Source: CAYJNO01 sp964371715
GTDB taxonomy: Bacteria > Bacillota_I > Bacilli_A > Erysipelotrichales > Erysipelotrichaceae
Direction: 5' to 3'
Length of the DNA stretch: 51,786 bases
Assembly (NCBI GenBank): GCA_964371715.1
Contig: CAYJNO010000014.1
Span: 1 to 51,786, forward strand
In this document: positions 23,484 through 32,311 of the stretch, piece by piece
Numbering within the stretch: the stretch's first letter is position 1
Layout of the letters: each line of letters begins with the position of its first letter
The notes under the pieces: generated by a model
Database searches by the model: none
Told to the model about the DNA's origin: nothing
The model's input: only the letters and a program-made list of their open reading frames with translations
Program-made: the position numbers and the translations under genes

Positions 23484-24227
23484 ATGCAAGGAAAAATACA
23501 TTCGATAGAATCATTTGGTACAGTTGATGGTCCTGGAATTAGGTTAGTTATATTTATGCAAGGTTGTCCTTTGCGTTGTAAATACTGCCACAATCCTGAT
23601 ACATGGAACTTAAAAGGTGGAAAGTTAATAACAATTGATGAAATAATTGATAAATATCAAAGAAATAAAGAATTCTTTAAAAATGGTGGAATTACTGTCA
23701 CTGGTGGGGAACCATTATTACAAATTGAATTTGTAACAGAATTATTTAAAAAAGCTCAAGAACTAAACATACATACATGTTTAGATACATCAGGTGTAAC
23801 ATTTAATAAACAAGATACAATACTTTTAGATAAACTATTAAAATATACAAATCTTGTATTATTAGATATAAAACAAATTAATAATTTTAAACATAAAAAT
23901 CTTACAGGTTTAAAAAATGATAATATTTTAGAGTTTGCAAGATATTTAAGTGAAAATAAAATACCAATATGGATTAGACATGTTTTAGTACGAGGTATAA
24001 CTAATGATAAAGAAGATTTGAAAAATTTAGCTTTATTTATTGCAGATTTAAATACAGTGAAAAAAATAGATATTTTAGCATTTCATCAATTAGGAAGAAG
24101 TAAGTATCAAAATATGAAAATAGATTATCCATTGGAAAATGTGGATGAAACTTCTAAAGAAGAAACAAAAGAAGCTTATGATTTAATTATGGATACAATA
24201 AAAGAAAAATATAGACAAAATAAATAG
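23484..24227 (+). CDS. pflA: Pyruvate formate-lyase activating enzyme (radical SAM)
   Basis: Radical SAM enzyme, 247 aa, that uses a 4Fe-4S cluster and S-adenosylmethionine to abstract hydrogen from the PFL glycine. The cluster motif is C28-x3-C32-x2-C35 (GCPLRCKYCHNPDTW), followed by the SAM-binding TVTGGEPLLQ (about 72-81). Length equals classical PflA. In this genome its target is the free 79-aa radical domain, alone or docked on the core. The ribosome binding site AGGTGA follows a terminator hairpin, so it is probably expressed by readthrough. ackA follows 14 bases later. Confidence 0.95.
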   Translation: MQGKIHSIESFGTVDGPGIRLVIFMQGCPLRCKYCHNPDTWNLKGGKLITIDEIIDKYQRNKEFFKNGGITVTGGEPLLQIEFVTELFKKAQELNIHTCLDTSGVTFNKQDTILLDKLLKYTNLVLLDIKQINNFKHKNLTGLKNDNILEFARYLSENKIPIWIRHVLVRGITNDKEDLKNLALFIADLNTVKKIDILAFHQLGRSKYQNMKIDYPLENVDETSKEETKEAYDLIMDTIKEKYRQNK

Positions 24228-24241
24228 TAAAGGGAGGATAT

Positions 24242-25426
24242 ATGTCAACTATTTTAATTATTAATGCTGGCAGTAGTTCAGTAAAGTTTCAAATTGTTAA
24301 AATGCCAAGCGAAGAATTAGTTACAACTGGTATAGTAGAAAGAATTGGTTTAGAAGAAGGAATGTTTACGATTAAATTTAATAATCAAAAAAATGTGATT
24401 AATCGTAAATTTGCTGATCATAATGAAGCAATTAATTTTGTATTAAATCAATTTATTGAATTTAAAGTTTTAAATTCACTTGATGAAATAACGGCATGTG
24501 GACATCGTGTTGCACACGGTGGAGAGTATTTTAAAGCGTCACATTTAGCAGATGAGAAAGCTGAACAGGAAGTAAAAAAATTATTTACATTAGCACCTTT
24601 ACATAATCCCGTTAACTTTAAAGGGTATGAAATTATTAGTGAAGCTTTACCAAATATCAAAAATGTATTTGTATTTGATACTTCATTTCATTCAACTATT
24701 CAAGCAAAGTCATTTGTTTATCCAATTCCATATAAATACTATGAAGATTATAAAATCAGAAAATATGGGTTCCATGGAACAAGTCATCGTTATGTAAGTG
24801 AAGTTGTTTATCAAACAGATCCATCAATTAGAAGCCTTATTACGTGTCATATTGGTAATGGAGTTAGTCTTTGTGCAATTGATGGTGGTATTAGTGTTAA
24901 TACATCTATGGGAGTTACACCGTTAGGTGGTGCTATGATGGGAACAAGATCTGGTGATATTGATCCAGCTATAGTTGATCAAATTGCTAATATAGAGGGT
25001 ATTGATGCTTGTGGCACTGTTGACATACTAAATAAAAAAAGTGGGATGCTTGGAGTTTCAGGTATTTCAAGTGATGCAAGAGATGTAATAGAAGCAGCGA
25101 AAAATGGAGATTATCGTGCTAATTTAACTCTTGAAATTTATGCAGGACGAATTAGAAGTTATATTGGAAGATATTTAATTCAGTTAAAAGGACTTGATTC
25201 ATTAGCGTTTACAGCTGGAGTTGGAGAAAATTCTGCATTTATTAGATCTATGGTTTTAGATGGATTAAAAGATGCTTTAGGTATAGAATACGATCAAGAA
25301 CTTAATGAAAAAAACGGGGATGAAAACGGTATAATTAGTACTCCAAATTCAAAAGTTAAAGTTTTTGTTATCGCAACAAATGAAGAAATAATGATTGCTA
25401 GAGATACTTATAACTTAACAAAATAA
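24242..25426 (+). CDS. ackA: Acetate kinase
   Basis: Converts acetyl phosphate and ADP to acetate and ATP, the energy-yielding step after PFL; 394 aa, normal length. ASKHA-fold signatures INAGSSSVKFQ (residues 6-16), the catalytic-Arg region GHRVAHGGEYF, KYGFHGTSHRYV and MGTRSGDIDP are intact, as is the FTAGVGENS segment near 320. AAAGGGAGG lies before the ATG. No phosphotransacetylase gene is in the window; it must lie elsewhere. With pflB and pflA it forms a mixed-acid fermentation cluster that ends at a strong terminator. Confidence 0.96.
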   Translation: MSTILIINAGSSSVKFQIVKMPSEELVTTGIVERIGLEEGMFTIKFNNQKNVINRKFADHNEAINFVLNQFIEFKVLNSLDEITACGHRVAHGGEYFKASHLADEKAEQEVKKLFTLAPLHNPVNFKGYEIISEALPNIKNVFVFDTSFHSTIQAKSFVYPIPYKYYEDYKIRKYGFHGTSHRYVSEVVYQTDPSIRSLITCHIGNGVSLCAIDGGISVNTSMGVTPLGGAMMGTRSGDIDPAIVDQIANIEGIDACGTVDILNKKSGMLGVSGISSDARDVIEAAKNGDYRANLTLEIYAGRIRSYIGRYLIQLKGLDSLAFTAGVGENSAFIRSMVLDGLKDALGIEYDQELNEKNGDENGIISTPNSKVKVFVIATNEEIMIARDTYNLTK

Positions 25427-25430
25427 AAAT

Positions 25431-25468
25431 AAAAGATAATATTAATCGAAAATTAATATTATCTTTTT
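25431..25468. terminator. Bidirectional terminator after ackA
   Basis: GATAATATTAAT/ATTAATATTATC forms a 12-bp stem around CGAAA, with A-rich and T-rich flanks. It serves ackA and the convergent minus-strand gene. Confidence 0.85.
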
Positions 25469-25490
25469 TAATTTTATATTAAAAAATAAA

Positions 25491-25997
25491 TCATAGCTTT
25501 TTTATTATTTTTAAAGCATCAGAAAATTCATTTTCTGCAACTATTTTTAAATAGTGTTCAAGAGTATCAGCAGATGTTTGGTGCATTTTGCTTCTATCAC
25601 TACCATTTAACCAATATTCAAGTGGGTAAGAATTTGTGTATTTATCTTTTAAATAGATTTTCGCTGCACATACGCGATCAACGCACATTTCTTTAAGATA
25701 TTTTTTAGGCATCTCAATTGGATTACCATTATCATTCCAATACATATAATGGTGTTTATTAAAACTTTTATGATGAACCCAAGCTGTTGAATAACCTTTA
25801 ACACGTCTTTCTTCATCTATCGGACTTCTAAATCCTTGATAATATTTGACTCCATTTATAAATTCATCAGGATGATATTTTGAAATATCATGAACTAAAC
25901 CTTGATGGAACAAACCTAGTTTAAAACAATATTTCATCACTAAAAATCGATGAGAATTCACAGTATTTAAATGTTTAAAAAAATTACTAAATTTCAT
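25491..25997 (-). CDS. DUF5662-like protein
   Basis: Cytoplasmic protein of 168 aa resembling the DUF5662 group, whose function is unknown. Conserved-looking His/Asp positions are GLVHDISKYHPDEF (about residues 32-45) and WVHHKSFNKHHYMYW (about 73-87), suggesting a helical metal-binding, HD-like fold. That is inference from the spacing of histidines. It is a lone minus-strand gene; the region before the ATG is AT-rich with no strong ribosome binding site, and the promoter would be divergent from nusB's within the 84-base gap. Confidence 0.7.
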   Translation of the reverse strand: MKFSNFFKHLNTVNSHRFLVMKYCFKLGLFHQGLVHDISKYHPDEFINGVKYYQGFRSPIDEERRVKGYSTAWVHHKSFNKHHYMYWNDNGNPIEMPKKYLKEMCVDRVCAAKIYLKDKYTNSYPLEYWLNGSDRSKMHQTSADTLEHYLKIVAENEFSDALKIIKKL

Positions 25998-26051
25998 AAC
26001 GTAATTTTATCATAAACTATTAATTAGTAGCTAGCTAAATTTGATAAATTA

Positions 26052-26060
26052 TGGTAAAAT
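26052..26060 (+). promoter_or_regulatory. Extended -10 promoter of the nusB operon
   Basis: TGGTAAAAT (TG extension with TAAAAT) lies about 20 bases before the nusB start. The only other candidate promoters further along are inside genes. Confidence 0.4.
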
Positions 26061-26081
26061 TAGTCACTAGGAGGATGGATG

Positions 26082-26456
26082 ATGAAACGTAGAGACCAAC
26101 GAATTAATATAATGATTGTTTTATATCAACACTTATTAATTGGAGCTGATATAAATGAATTAGTTGAAAATCAATTTAAGGAAAGTTTTGAAAACATCGA
26201 CGATTTCTCTAAAGAAATATTAGATTTTGCATTATCATGTGAAAATGAATTAATTGAAATTACAAACTCAAGATTAGACGAATGGACTTTTGATAGACTA
26301 GGATTTGTTGAACAAGGATTAATATTAATGGCACTATCTGAAATTGCTTTAGACAATACTAGTAAAGCTATTATTATAAATGAAGCAGTCGAAATAGCAA
26401 AAATATATTGTGATGATGATGCGTTTAAATTATTGAACGGAGTTTTAGATAAATGA
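26082..26456 (+). CDS. nusB: Transcription antitermination factor NusB
   Basis: RNA-binding all-helical protein, 124 aa, that with NusE/S10 binds boxA in rRNA leaders and prevents early termination. The start MKRRDQRINIM matches the basic NusB N-terminus. The conserved C-terminal part (WTFDRLGFVEQGLILMALSEI, then KAIINEAVEIAKIY) is clear. Two consecutive ATGs exist; I chose the second because it is seven bases after AGGAGG, whereas the first is only four. The stop overlaps the xseA start (ATGA). Confidence 0.9.
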   Translation: MKRRDQRINIMIVLYQHLLIGADINELVENQFKESFENIDDFSKEILDFALSCENELIEITNSRLDEWTFDRLGFVEQGLILMALSEIALDNTSKAIIINEAVEIAKIYCDDDAFKLLNGVLDK

Positions 26457-27787
26457 TTAATGCTAAAATGACTGTATCATATTTAGTAAATTATTTAAAA
26501 ATTAAACTTGATAGCGATTCTAAACTATCGAGTATTGTAGTAAGTGGAGAAATTAGTAATTTTACTAAACACCGCTCAAATCATTTGTATTTTACTTTAA
26601 AAGATACAAATAGTCGTATTAATTGTGTTATGTTTAGCTCTAATGCTAGTAAATTGAACTTTGTACCCAAAGATGGTGACAAAGTTCTTTTACATGCTTC
26701 AGTATCTATTTTTGAAAGTAGTGGGCAAATACAACTATATGTTAAAGCAATAAAGCTTGATGGAGTAGGTGATCTTTATGCAAAGTATCAACAACTTAAA
26801 AGAAAACTATATGAAGAAGGCTTGTTTAATCAAGAACATAAAAAAGCAATACAAAAATACCCAAAAGCAATTGCTATAATATGTGGTAAAGATAGTGCTG
26901 CTTATCACGATATATTAAAAACATTAACATCTAGGTGGCCATTAGCTAAACTTTATTTTATTCCATCTCTAGTGCAAGGTGAAAATGCAAGTAAGATGTT
27001 GATTACCACTTTAAAGAAAGCTGATAGCTTAAATGTAGATACTATCATTTTAGCAAGAGGTGGAGGATCACTTGAGGATTTATGGGCATTTAATAATGAA
27101 GAATTAGCATATGAAATTTATAAATGTAAAACTCCAATAATAACTGGTGTAGGTCATGAGAGTGATACAACAATTGTCGATTATGTTAGTGATTATCGTG
27201 CTGCAACACCAACTGCTGCTGCAGTTTATGCTACTTTAAATATGGAAGATGTTAAAGGTGAATTGGATTTTACAAAGTCTAGATTAATAGATAGTATTCA
27301 AACATATGTTGATTATTATGCAGATACCTTAAATAAAATAAATAATTCAATAGTATATATTAATAATTATCACATTATTCAAAATCCAATTTTAAAAGTA
27401 CAATATGAAAAGCAAAAATTACTTAATTATGCTACAAAACTCTCAAAAAGAAGAGAAATTCTAGAAAAAAACAATATGAGAATGAAACTTAATCTATTAA
27501 ATTCTTTAAATAATAAAACACATAGTTTAAGTATATTAAGAAATAGTTTGTTAAGTAATGTTAATAAAAAGATGACAACAACAAGTTTTGAATTTGGAAG
27601 ACAAATTGAACTATTAGACGCATTTTCACCATTAAAAATTTTAAAAAGAGGTTATAATATATCATATAAGGATGAAAAAGTAATTAATTCAGTTAAAGAT
27701 ATAAAAAAAGGTGATGAAATTATAAATAAATATAGTGATGGTATTGCTATTTTAAAAGTAAAGGAGCTTAAAAATGAAGACATTTGA
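26453..27787 (+). CDS. xseA: Exodeoxyribonuclease VII large subunit
   Basis: Single-strand-specific exonuclease subunit, 444 aa. An N-terminal OB fold (about 5-100, with EISNFTKHRSNHLYFTLKD) precedes the catalytic core with ILARGGGSLEDLWAFNNE and TGVGHESDTTIVDYVSDYRAATPTAAA (about 230-256). A long coiled-coil segment runs about 265-380, and a small C-terminal region that contacts XseB follows. It overlaps nusB by four bases and xseB by 14, fixing subunit coupling. It acts in DNA repair and recombination. Confidence 0.95.
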   Translation: MINAKMTVSYLVNYLKIKLDSDSKLSSIVVSGEISNFTKHRSNHLYFTLKDTNSRINCVMFSSNASKLNFVPKDGDKVLLHASVSIFESSGQIQLYVKAIKLDGVGDLYAKYQQLKRKLYEEGLFNQEHKKAIQKYPKAIAIICGKDSAAYHDILKTLTSRWPLAKLYFIPSLVQGENASKMLITTLKKADSLNVDTIILARGGGSLEDLWAFNNEELAYEIYKCKTPIITGVGHESDTTIVDYVSDYRAATPTAAAVYATLNMEDVKGELDFTKSRLIDSIQTYVDYYADTLNKINNSIVYINNYHIIQNPILKVQYEKQKLLNYATKLSKRREILEKNNMRMKLNLLNSLNNKTHSLSILRNSLLSNVNKKMTTTSFEFGRQIELLDAFSPLKILKRGYNISYKDEKVINSVKDIKKGDEIINKYSDGIAILKVKELKNEDI

Positions 27788-27977
27788 AGATAAACTTAAA
27801 AGATTAGAGTATATTACTTCAACACTTGAAAGAAATGAAGAATCAATAGATGAAGCTATTAAACTGTTTGAAGAAGGGCTAAAACTTAGTGAAGAATTAG
27901 ATAAACAGTTGAAAGGTTATGAGTTAAAGATTGAAGAGTTAACTGTTAATATGGGGGATGAAAAAAGTGACTTTTAA
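27774..27977 (+). CDS. xseB: Exodeoxyribonuclease VII small subunit
   Basis: Small helical subunit, 67 aa, several copies of which decorate the XseA coiled coil. The family pattern FEDKLKRLEYITSTLERNE followed by SIDEAIKLFEEGLKL is clear. It is nested between xseA and ispA with overlaps on both sides (14 and 20 bases). AAGGAG lies just before the start, inside xseA. Confidence 0.93.
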   Translation: MKTFEDKLKRLEYITSTLERNEESIDEAIKLFEEGLKLSEELDKQLKGYELKIEELTVNMGDEKSDF

Positions 27978-28803
27978 AGAATATTTTAATAATGGATTAA
28001 ATGATATCAAACAATCAAAAATAAAAGAAGCAATGACATATTCGTTATTTTCTAATGGTAAAATGCTTAGAAGCACTTTGCTTTTAGAGATGACAAATGC
28101 TTATAAATATGATGTTCAAGATGCATATTCATCAGCACTTGCATTAGAAATGATTCATACTTATTCATTAATACATGATGATTTGCCAGCAATGGATGAT
28201 GATGATTTAAGACGTGGTAGAAATACATGTCATATAGAATTTGATGAAGCTACAGCTATTCTTGCAGGAGATGGTCTTTTAACTGAAGCATTTAATACAA
28301 TATTAAAATCAGAATTATCAGCTGATAAAAAAATTAAGTTAGTAGCCCATCTATCACAATTTGCTGGGGCAAATGGTATGATATTAGGTCAATGTTTAGA
28401 TATGGAGGCTAATAATGTATTACCGAGTTATGAATATATGAAAGATATACATAAAAATAAAACAGGTAAATTATTTGCTTTAAGTTTTATGATGTCGGCA
28501 ATTATTTCAGGAAATGAACAACATCTTTCAACTTTAGAAGAAATAGGATATACACTAGGCTTAGCTTTTCAAATTCAAGATGATATTTTTGAAATTACAA
28601 AAACAACAGATGAATTAGGAAAAAATACCAATAGTGATGCTACTAATGATAAAATGACAATCAATAAGTTTTTCAACTTATCAGAGGCAACAAATTTAAT
28701 GAATAAATGTTATAATGAGAGTATAGAAATGCTAGATAATTTAAATATTGATTCTGTAAAAGTAAAAGAAATAATAGAAAATATAAGAAATAGAAATAGG
28801 TAG
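27958..28803 (+). CDS. ispA: Polyprenyl diphosphate synthase (farnesyl diphosphate synthase)
   Basis: Condenses IPP with DMAPP/GPP to farnesyl diphosphate, feeding undecaprenyl and quinone-type lipids; 281 aa. The first Asp-rich motif is DDLPAMDDDDLRRGR (residues 74-88). The second is DDIFE (in FQIQDDIFEITKTTDELGKN), a tolerated variant of DDILD. Length fits short-chain synthases. The start is inside the end of xseB. It stands directly before dxs, which makes the isoprenoid precursors, an arrangement shared with Bacillus. Confidence 0.93.
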   Translation: MKKVTFKEYFNNGLNDIKQSKIKEAMTYSLFSNGKMLRSTLLLEMTNAYKYDVQDAYSSALALEMIHTYSLIHDDLPAMDDDDLRRGRNTCHIEFDEATAILAGDGLLTEAFNTILKSELSADKKIKLVAHLSQFAGANGMILGQCLDMEANNVLPSYEYMKDIHKNKTGKLFALSFMMSAIISGNEQHLSTLEEIGYTLGLAFQIQDDIFEITKTTDELGKNTNSDATNDKMTINKFFNLSEATNLMNKCYNESIEMLDNLNIDSVKVKEIIENIRNRNR

Positions 28804-28808
28804 TAAAA

Positions 28809-30662
28809 ATGAATATTAAAGATATTAAAAATCCTGAATTTTTAAAAGATTTAAGTTATGAAGAATGTGATAAATTAGCTTTAGATATTAGAGAATTTTT
28901 AATTGAATCAGTCTCAACAACTGGAGGGCATCTTTCAAGTAATTTAGGTATAGTTGAATTAACTATAGCAATGCATAGAGTATTTGAAACACCAAATGAT
29001 AAATTTTTATATGATGTAGGACATCAAGCATATATTCATAAAATTTTAACTGGAAGAGCAGATAGATTTGATACGTTAAGACAATATAAAGGTTTGTCAG
29101 GTTTTCAAAAATTTAATGAGTCAGAGCATGATGCGTGGGAAGCTGGACATTCATCAACTTCATTATCTGGAGCTTTAGGTCTTGCTATTGCACGAGATTT
29201 AGAAGGCAAAAGTTATAATGTTGTTCCAGTTATTGGTGATGGATCATTGTTTAATGGAATGTCTTTTGAAGCATTAAACCATATAGGACATGAAGCAAGA
29301 AAATTAATAATTGTATTGAATGACAATGATATGTCCATTTCAGCTAATGTAGGTGGTCTAACAAAAGGATTAACTAAGCTTAGAACTTCAAAACCATACA
29401 ATAGTTTCAAAAATGAACTTAAAGGAATATTGGGAACTAATAAAATAGGATATGCTGTTTTAGATATCATGCGTGATTTTAAAAAATTTATAAAACATGA
29501 AACTGTTGATCAAAATGTTTTTGGTGAATTTAACATTGAGTATTTAGGGCCAATTGATGGTCATAATATTAAAGAACTTGAAAGTGCGTTACAAACAGCG
29601 AAATCAATGAATAAGCCTGTATTAGTACATGTATTAACTAAAAAAGGCAAAGGATATAAATATGCTGAAAATGATGTAGATGGAAAATGGCATGGAATTG
29701 GACCATTTAACATAGAAGATGGGACATTAAAAGCAAAAGGTAAAGAAAACTTTGAATCATGGTCAAAAGTTATGTCTAATTCACTTTGTCGTTTAGCTAA
29801 AGATAATGAAAAAATTGTCGCAATCACTCCTGCAATGATACAAGGAAGTAAGCTTGATAACTTTTTTAGATTGTATCCAAATCGTTCATTTGACTGCGGA
29901 ATTGCAGAATCACATGCAATGACTTTAGCTGCAGGATTAGCTGTAGGAAATAAGCATCCTTATGTTTGTATTTATTCTTCATTTCTACAAAGAGCATATG
30001 ATCAAATTAATCATGATATTTGTAGAATGAATCTACCATGCGTTATTGGTGTAGATAGAGCAGGATTAGTAGGAGAAGATGGTGAAACACATCATGGAGT
30101 ATTTGATATCAGTATGCTTAAAAGTATTCCAAATCTAATTGTTTCTCAACCCAAAAATGCAAATGAAGCACAAGATATGTTAGCAACAGCATTTAATTAT
30201 AATGGTCCATTTTTAATAAGATACCCAAGAGGTAGTTTATTTTATGAAGAAAAAGATTTTGAAATTATTGAAATTGGAACTTGGACTTATGAACAAAAAA
30301 ATGAAACAAATGACACTTGTGTTATTACTTATGGTGACAATGTAGAATTATTATGTAATGATGAAAGATTTAGTAATGTAGATATAATTAATGCTAGATT
30401 TATTAACCCATTAGATACAAATATTTTAAATCAATTAATCGATGAGAACAAAAAAGTTGTAGTATATGAAACTGATATGTTAAAAGCTGGGCTTGCTAGT
30501 TCAATCTTAGAATATTTAAGTGATAATGCACAGTTTTTAAATTTAGTAAGAATTGGAATTAAGGATGAATATGTAGTAGCTGGCAGTTTAAACAAATTAA
30601 AAGATGCATATAATATATCATTAGATGATGTTTTAAAAGCAATAGAACAAATTAAGGAGTAA
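28809..30662 (+). CDS. dxs: 1-deoxy-D-xylulose-5-phosphate synthase
   Basis: First enzyme of the MEP isoprenoid pathway, thiamine-diphosphate dependent, 617 aa. Visible landmarks are DVGHQAYIHKILTGR (about 66-80), EAGHSSTSLSGALGLA (about 113-128), the ThDP/Mg motif GDGSLFNGMSFEALNHIG ending at LNDND, and the pyrimidine-domain GVDRAGLVGEDGETHHG (about 413-429). A weak AGGTAG site precedes the ATG, five bases after ispA. Its presence shows that the organism uses MEP rather than mevalonate for isoprenoids. Confidence 0.96.
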   Translation: MNIKDIKNPEFLKDLSYEECDKLALDIREFLIESVSTTGGHLSSNLGIVELTIAMHRVFETPNDKFLYDVGHQAYIHKILTGRADRFDTLRQYKGLSGFQKFNESEHDAWEAGHSSTSLSGALGLAIARDLEGKSYNVVPVIGDGSLFNGMSFEALNHIGHEARKLIIVLNDNDMSISANVGGLTKGLTKLRTSKPYNSFKNELKGILGTNKIGYAVLDIMRDFKKFIKHETVDQNVFGEFNIEYLGPIDGHNIKELESALQTAKSMNKPVLVHVLTKKGKGYKYAENDVDGKWHGIGPFNIEDGTLKAKGKENFESWSKVMSNSLCRLAKDNEKIVAITPAMIQGSKLDNFFRLYPNRSFDCGIAESHAMTLAAGLAVGNKHPYVCIYSSFLQRAYDQINHDICRMNLPCVIGVDRAGLVGEDGETHHGVFDISMLKSIPNLIVSQPKNANEAQDMLATAFNYNGPFLIRYPRGSLFYEEKDFEIIEIGTWTYEQKNETNDTCVITYGDNVELLCNDERFSNVDIINARFINPLDTNILNQLIDENKKVVVYETDMLKAGLASSILEYLSDNAQFLNLVRIGIKDEYVVAGSLNKLKDAYNISLDDVLKAIEQIKE

Positions 30663-30667
30663 GATCG

Positions 30668-32311
30668 ATGTTAAAAACACTATACATTAAAAATTTTATA
30701 ATTATTGATGAAGTAGAAATTGAATTTGAAAATGGTTTTAGTGTATTTACAGGTGAAACAGGTGCTGGTAAATCAATTATTATTGATGCAATTTCATATG
30801 CATTAGGCAACAGACTTGAACAATCACTTATTAAAACTGGTACAGATTCTTTAACGATAGAGATAGTTTATGATATTTCAAAAAATAATAAAATTAAAGA
30901 GCTATTAGATCTTTATGATATTGAATATGAAGATGAGTTGATTATAATGCGAAAAATCAATAATTTAGGAAAATCAATCACTAAAATTAACCATCAAAAT
31001 GTAACATTATCATTATTGAAACAAATAATGGATAAACAAATCGATATTCATAATCAACATGAAACTCATTATCTATTAAATAAAAACAATCACATTAATC
31101 TTTTAGATAATTTTATTAGTGATAAATCACTAATAAACGAAGTTAAAGATTATTATCAACAATTTACAAAGTTGCAAAAAGAGTATGACAAACTTTTAGA
31201 AGATAGTAAAAATGATAATTTTATCGAATTTATACAAGCAGAAATCAAAGAAATTGAAGAAGTTGATCCAAAAATTGGTGAAGATGATGAACTTTTAATT
31301 ATTGATAAAGAAATAAATAATTCTCAAAAATTAATTGATTCGTTAAATAGTGCACTATATAGTTTTAATAAAAATGATGGGATTAATGAAAATTTATTTG
31401 ATGTGATTAAAACATTGGGTGAAAGTAATAAATTTTATGAACGGGTGAATAACTCATACTATGAATTAATCGATATATTTGATGAGATAAATAACTATCG
31501 ATCTTCATTAAATTTTTCAGATGAAAGAATTAATGAAGTACAAGAAAGAATATATATTCTTACAAAACTTAAAAGAAAATATGGATCAACTATTGAGACT
31601 GTATTAAAGAAAAAAGATGAATTAATTGATCAATTGGATAAAATTGTTAATAGAGATGCAATATTAAAGAAATTAAAACAAAGCATTGATATAAATGTTG
31701 AAAAATATAATATTAGTGCATCGAAGCTACATCAACAACGTGTTTTAGTTGCAACAAGACTTGAAAAAGAAATACTAGGTATTCTAAATGAATTAGTTTT
31801 AGAACATGCTAAATTTAAAATAGAAATAAATAATACATCTAAAGCCACTGCTTTAGGTAATGATGATGTTAGTTTTTTAATATCATTAAATAAAGGTGAA
31901 TCTTTAAAACAATTAAATAAAGTTGCTTCAGGTGGTGAATTATCTAGAATGATGTTAGGATTAAAAACTATATTTTCTAAATATGAAGGAATTAATACTT
32001 TAATTTTTGATGAAATTGAAACGGGAGTAAGTGGGCAAGTTGCAAGTGCAATAGGAAAAAAAATGTATGATATAGGATTAAATGTTCAAGTTTTTTCAAT
32101 TACTCATTTATCACAAGTTGCTGCATTTGCTAATAATCATTATCATGTTTACAAAGAACATTTAGATAATACTAAAACAAATGTTCGCCGCCTAAATAAA
32201 AATGAAATAATTAATGAATTAGCAATGATATCTAATTCCAATACTTCAGATGCAGCTATAAAAGCAGCAATTGAATTATATGAAAGTTCACAAAATAAAA
32301 AGCATGGATAA
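30668..32311 (+). CDS. recN: DNA repair protein RecN
   Basis: SMC-like ATPase for double-strand-break repair, 547 aa. The N-terminal Walker A is FTGETGAGKSIIIDAI (about 29-44). Two coiled-coil arms occupy about 150-230 and 260-350. The C-terminal half of the ATPase carries the SGGELSRMMLGLK signature and the LIFDEIETGVSG Walker B. AAGGAG is seven bases before the start. In bacilli tlyA and argR usually lie between dxs and recN; here both are missing. The 3' end overlaps dinB by eight bases. Confidence 0.95.
   Translation: MLKTLYIKNFIIIDEVEIEFENGFSVFTGETGAGKSIIIDAISYALGNRLEQSLIKTGTDSLTIEIVYDISKNNKIKELLDLYDIEYEDELIIMRKINNLGKSITKINHQNVTLSLLKQIMDKQIDIHNQHETHYLLNKNNHINLLDNFISDKSLINEVKDYYQQFTKLQKEYDKLLEDSKNDNFIEFIQAEIKEIEEVDPKIGEDDELLIIDKEINNSQKLIDSLNSALYSFNKNDGINENLFDVIKTLGESNKFYERVNNSYYELIDIFDEINNYRSSLNFSDERINEVQERIYILTKLKRKYGSTIETVLKKKDELIDQLDKIVNRDAILKKLKQSIDINVEKYNISASKLHQQRVLVATRLEKEILGILNELVLEHAKFKIEINNTSKATALGNDDVSFLISLNKGESLKQLNKVASGGELSRMMLGLKTIFSKYEGINTLIFDEIETGVSGQVASAIGKKMYDIGLNVQVFSITHLSQVAAFANNHYHVYKEHLDNTKTNVRRLNKNEIINELAMISNSNTSDAAIKAAIELYESSQNKKHG

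Noticed and set aside
32271..32303. Longer dinB start at in-frame TTG or ATG inside recN.
   Set aside because: The added residues are out of family; DinB proteins begin just before the first catalytic Asp, as with the ATG at 32304.
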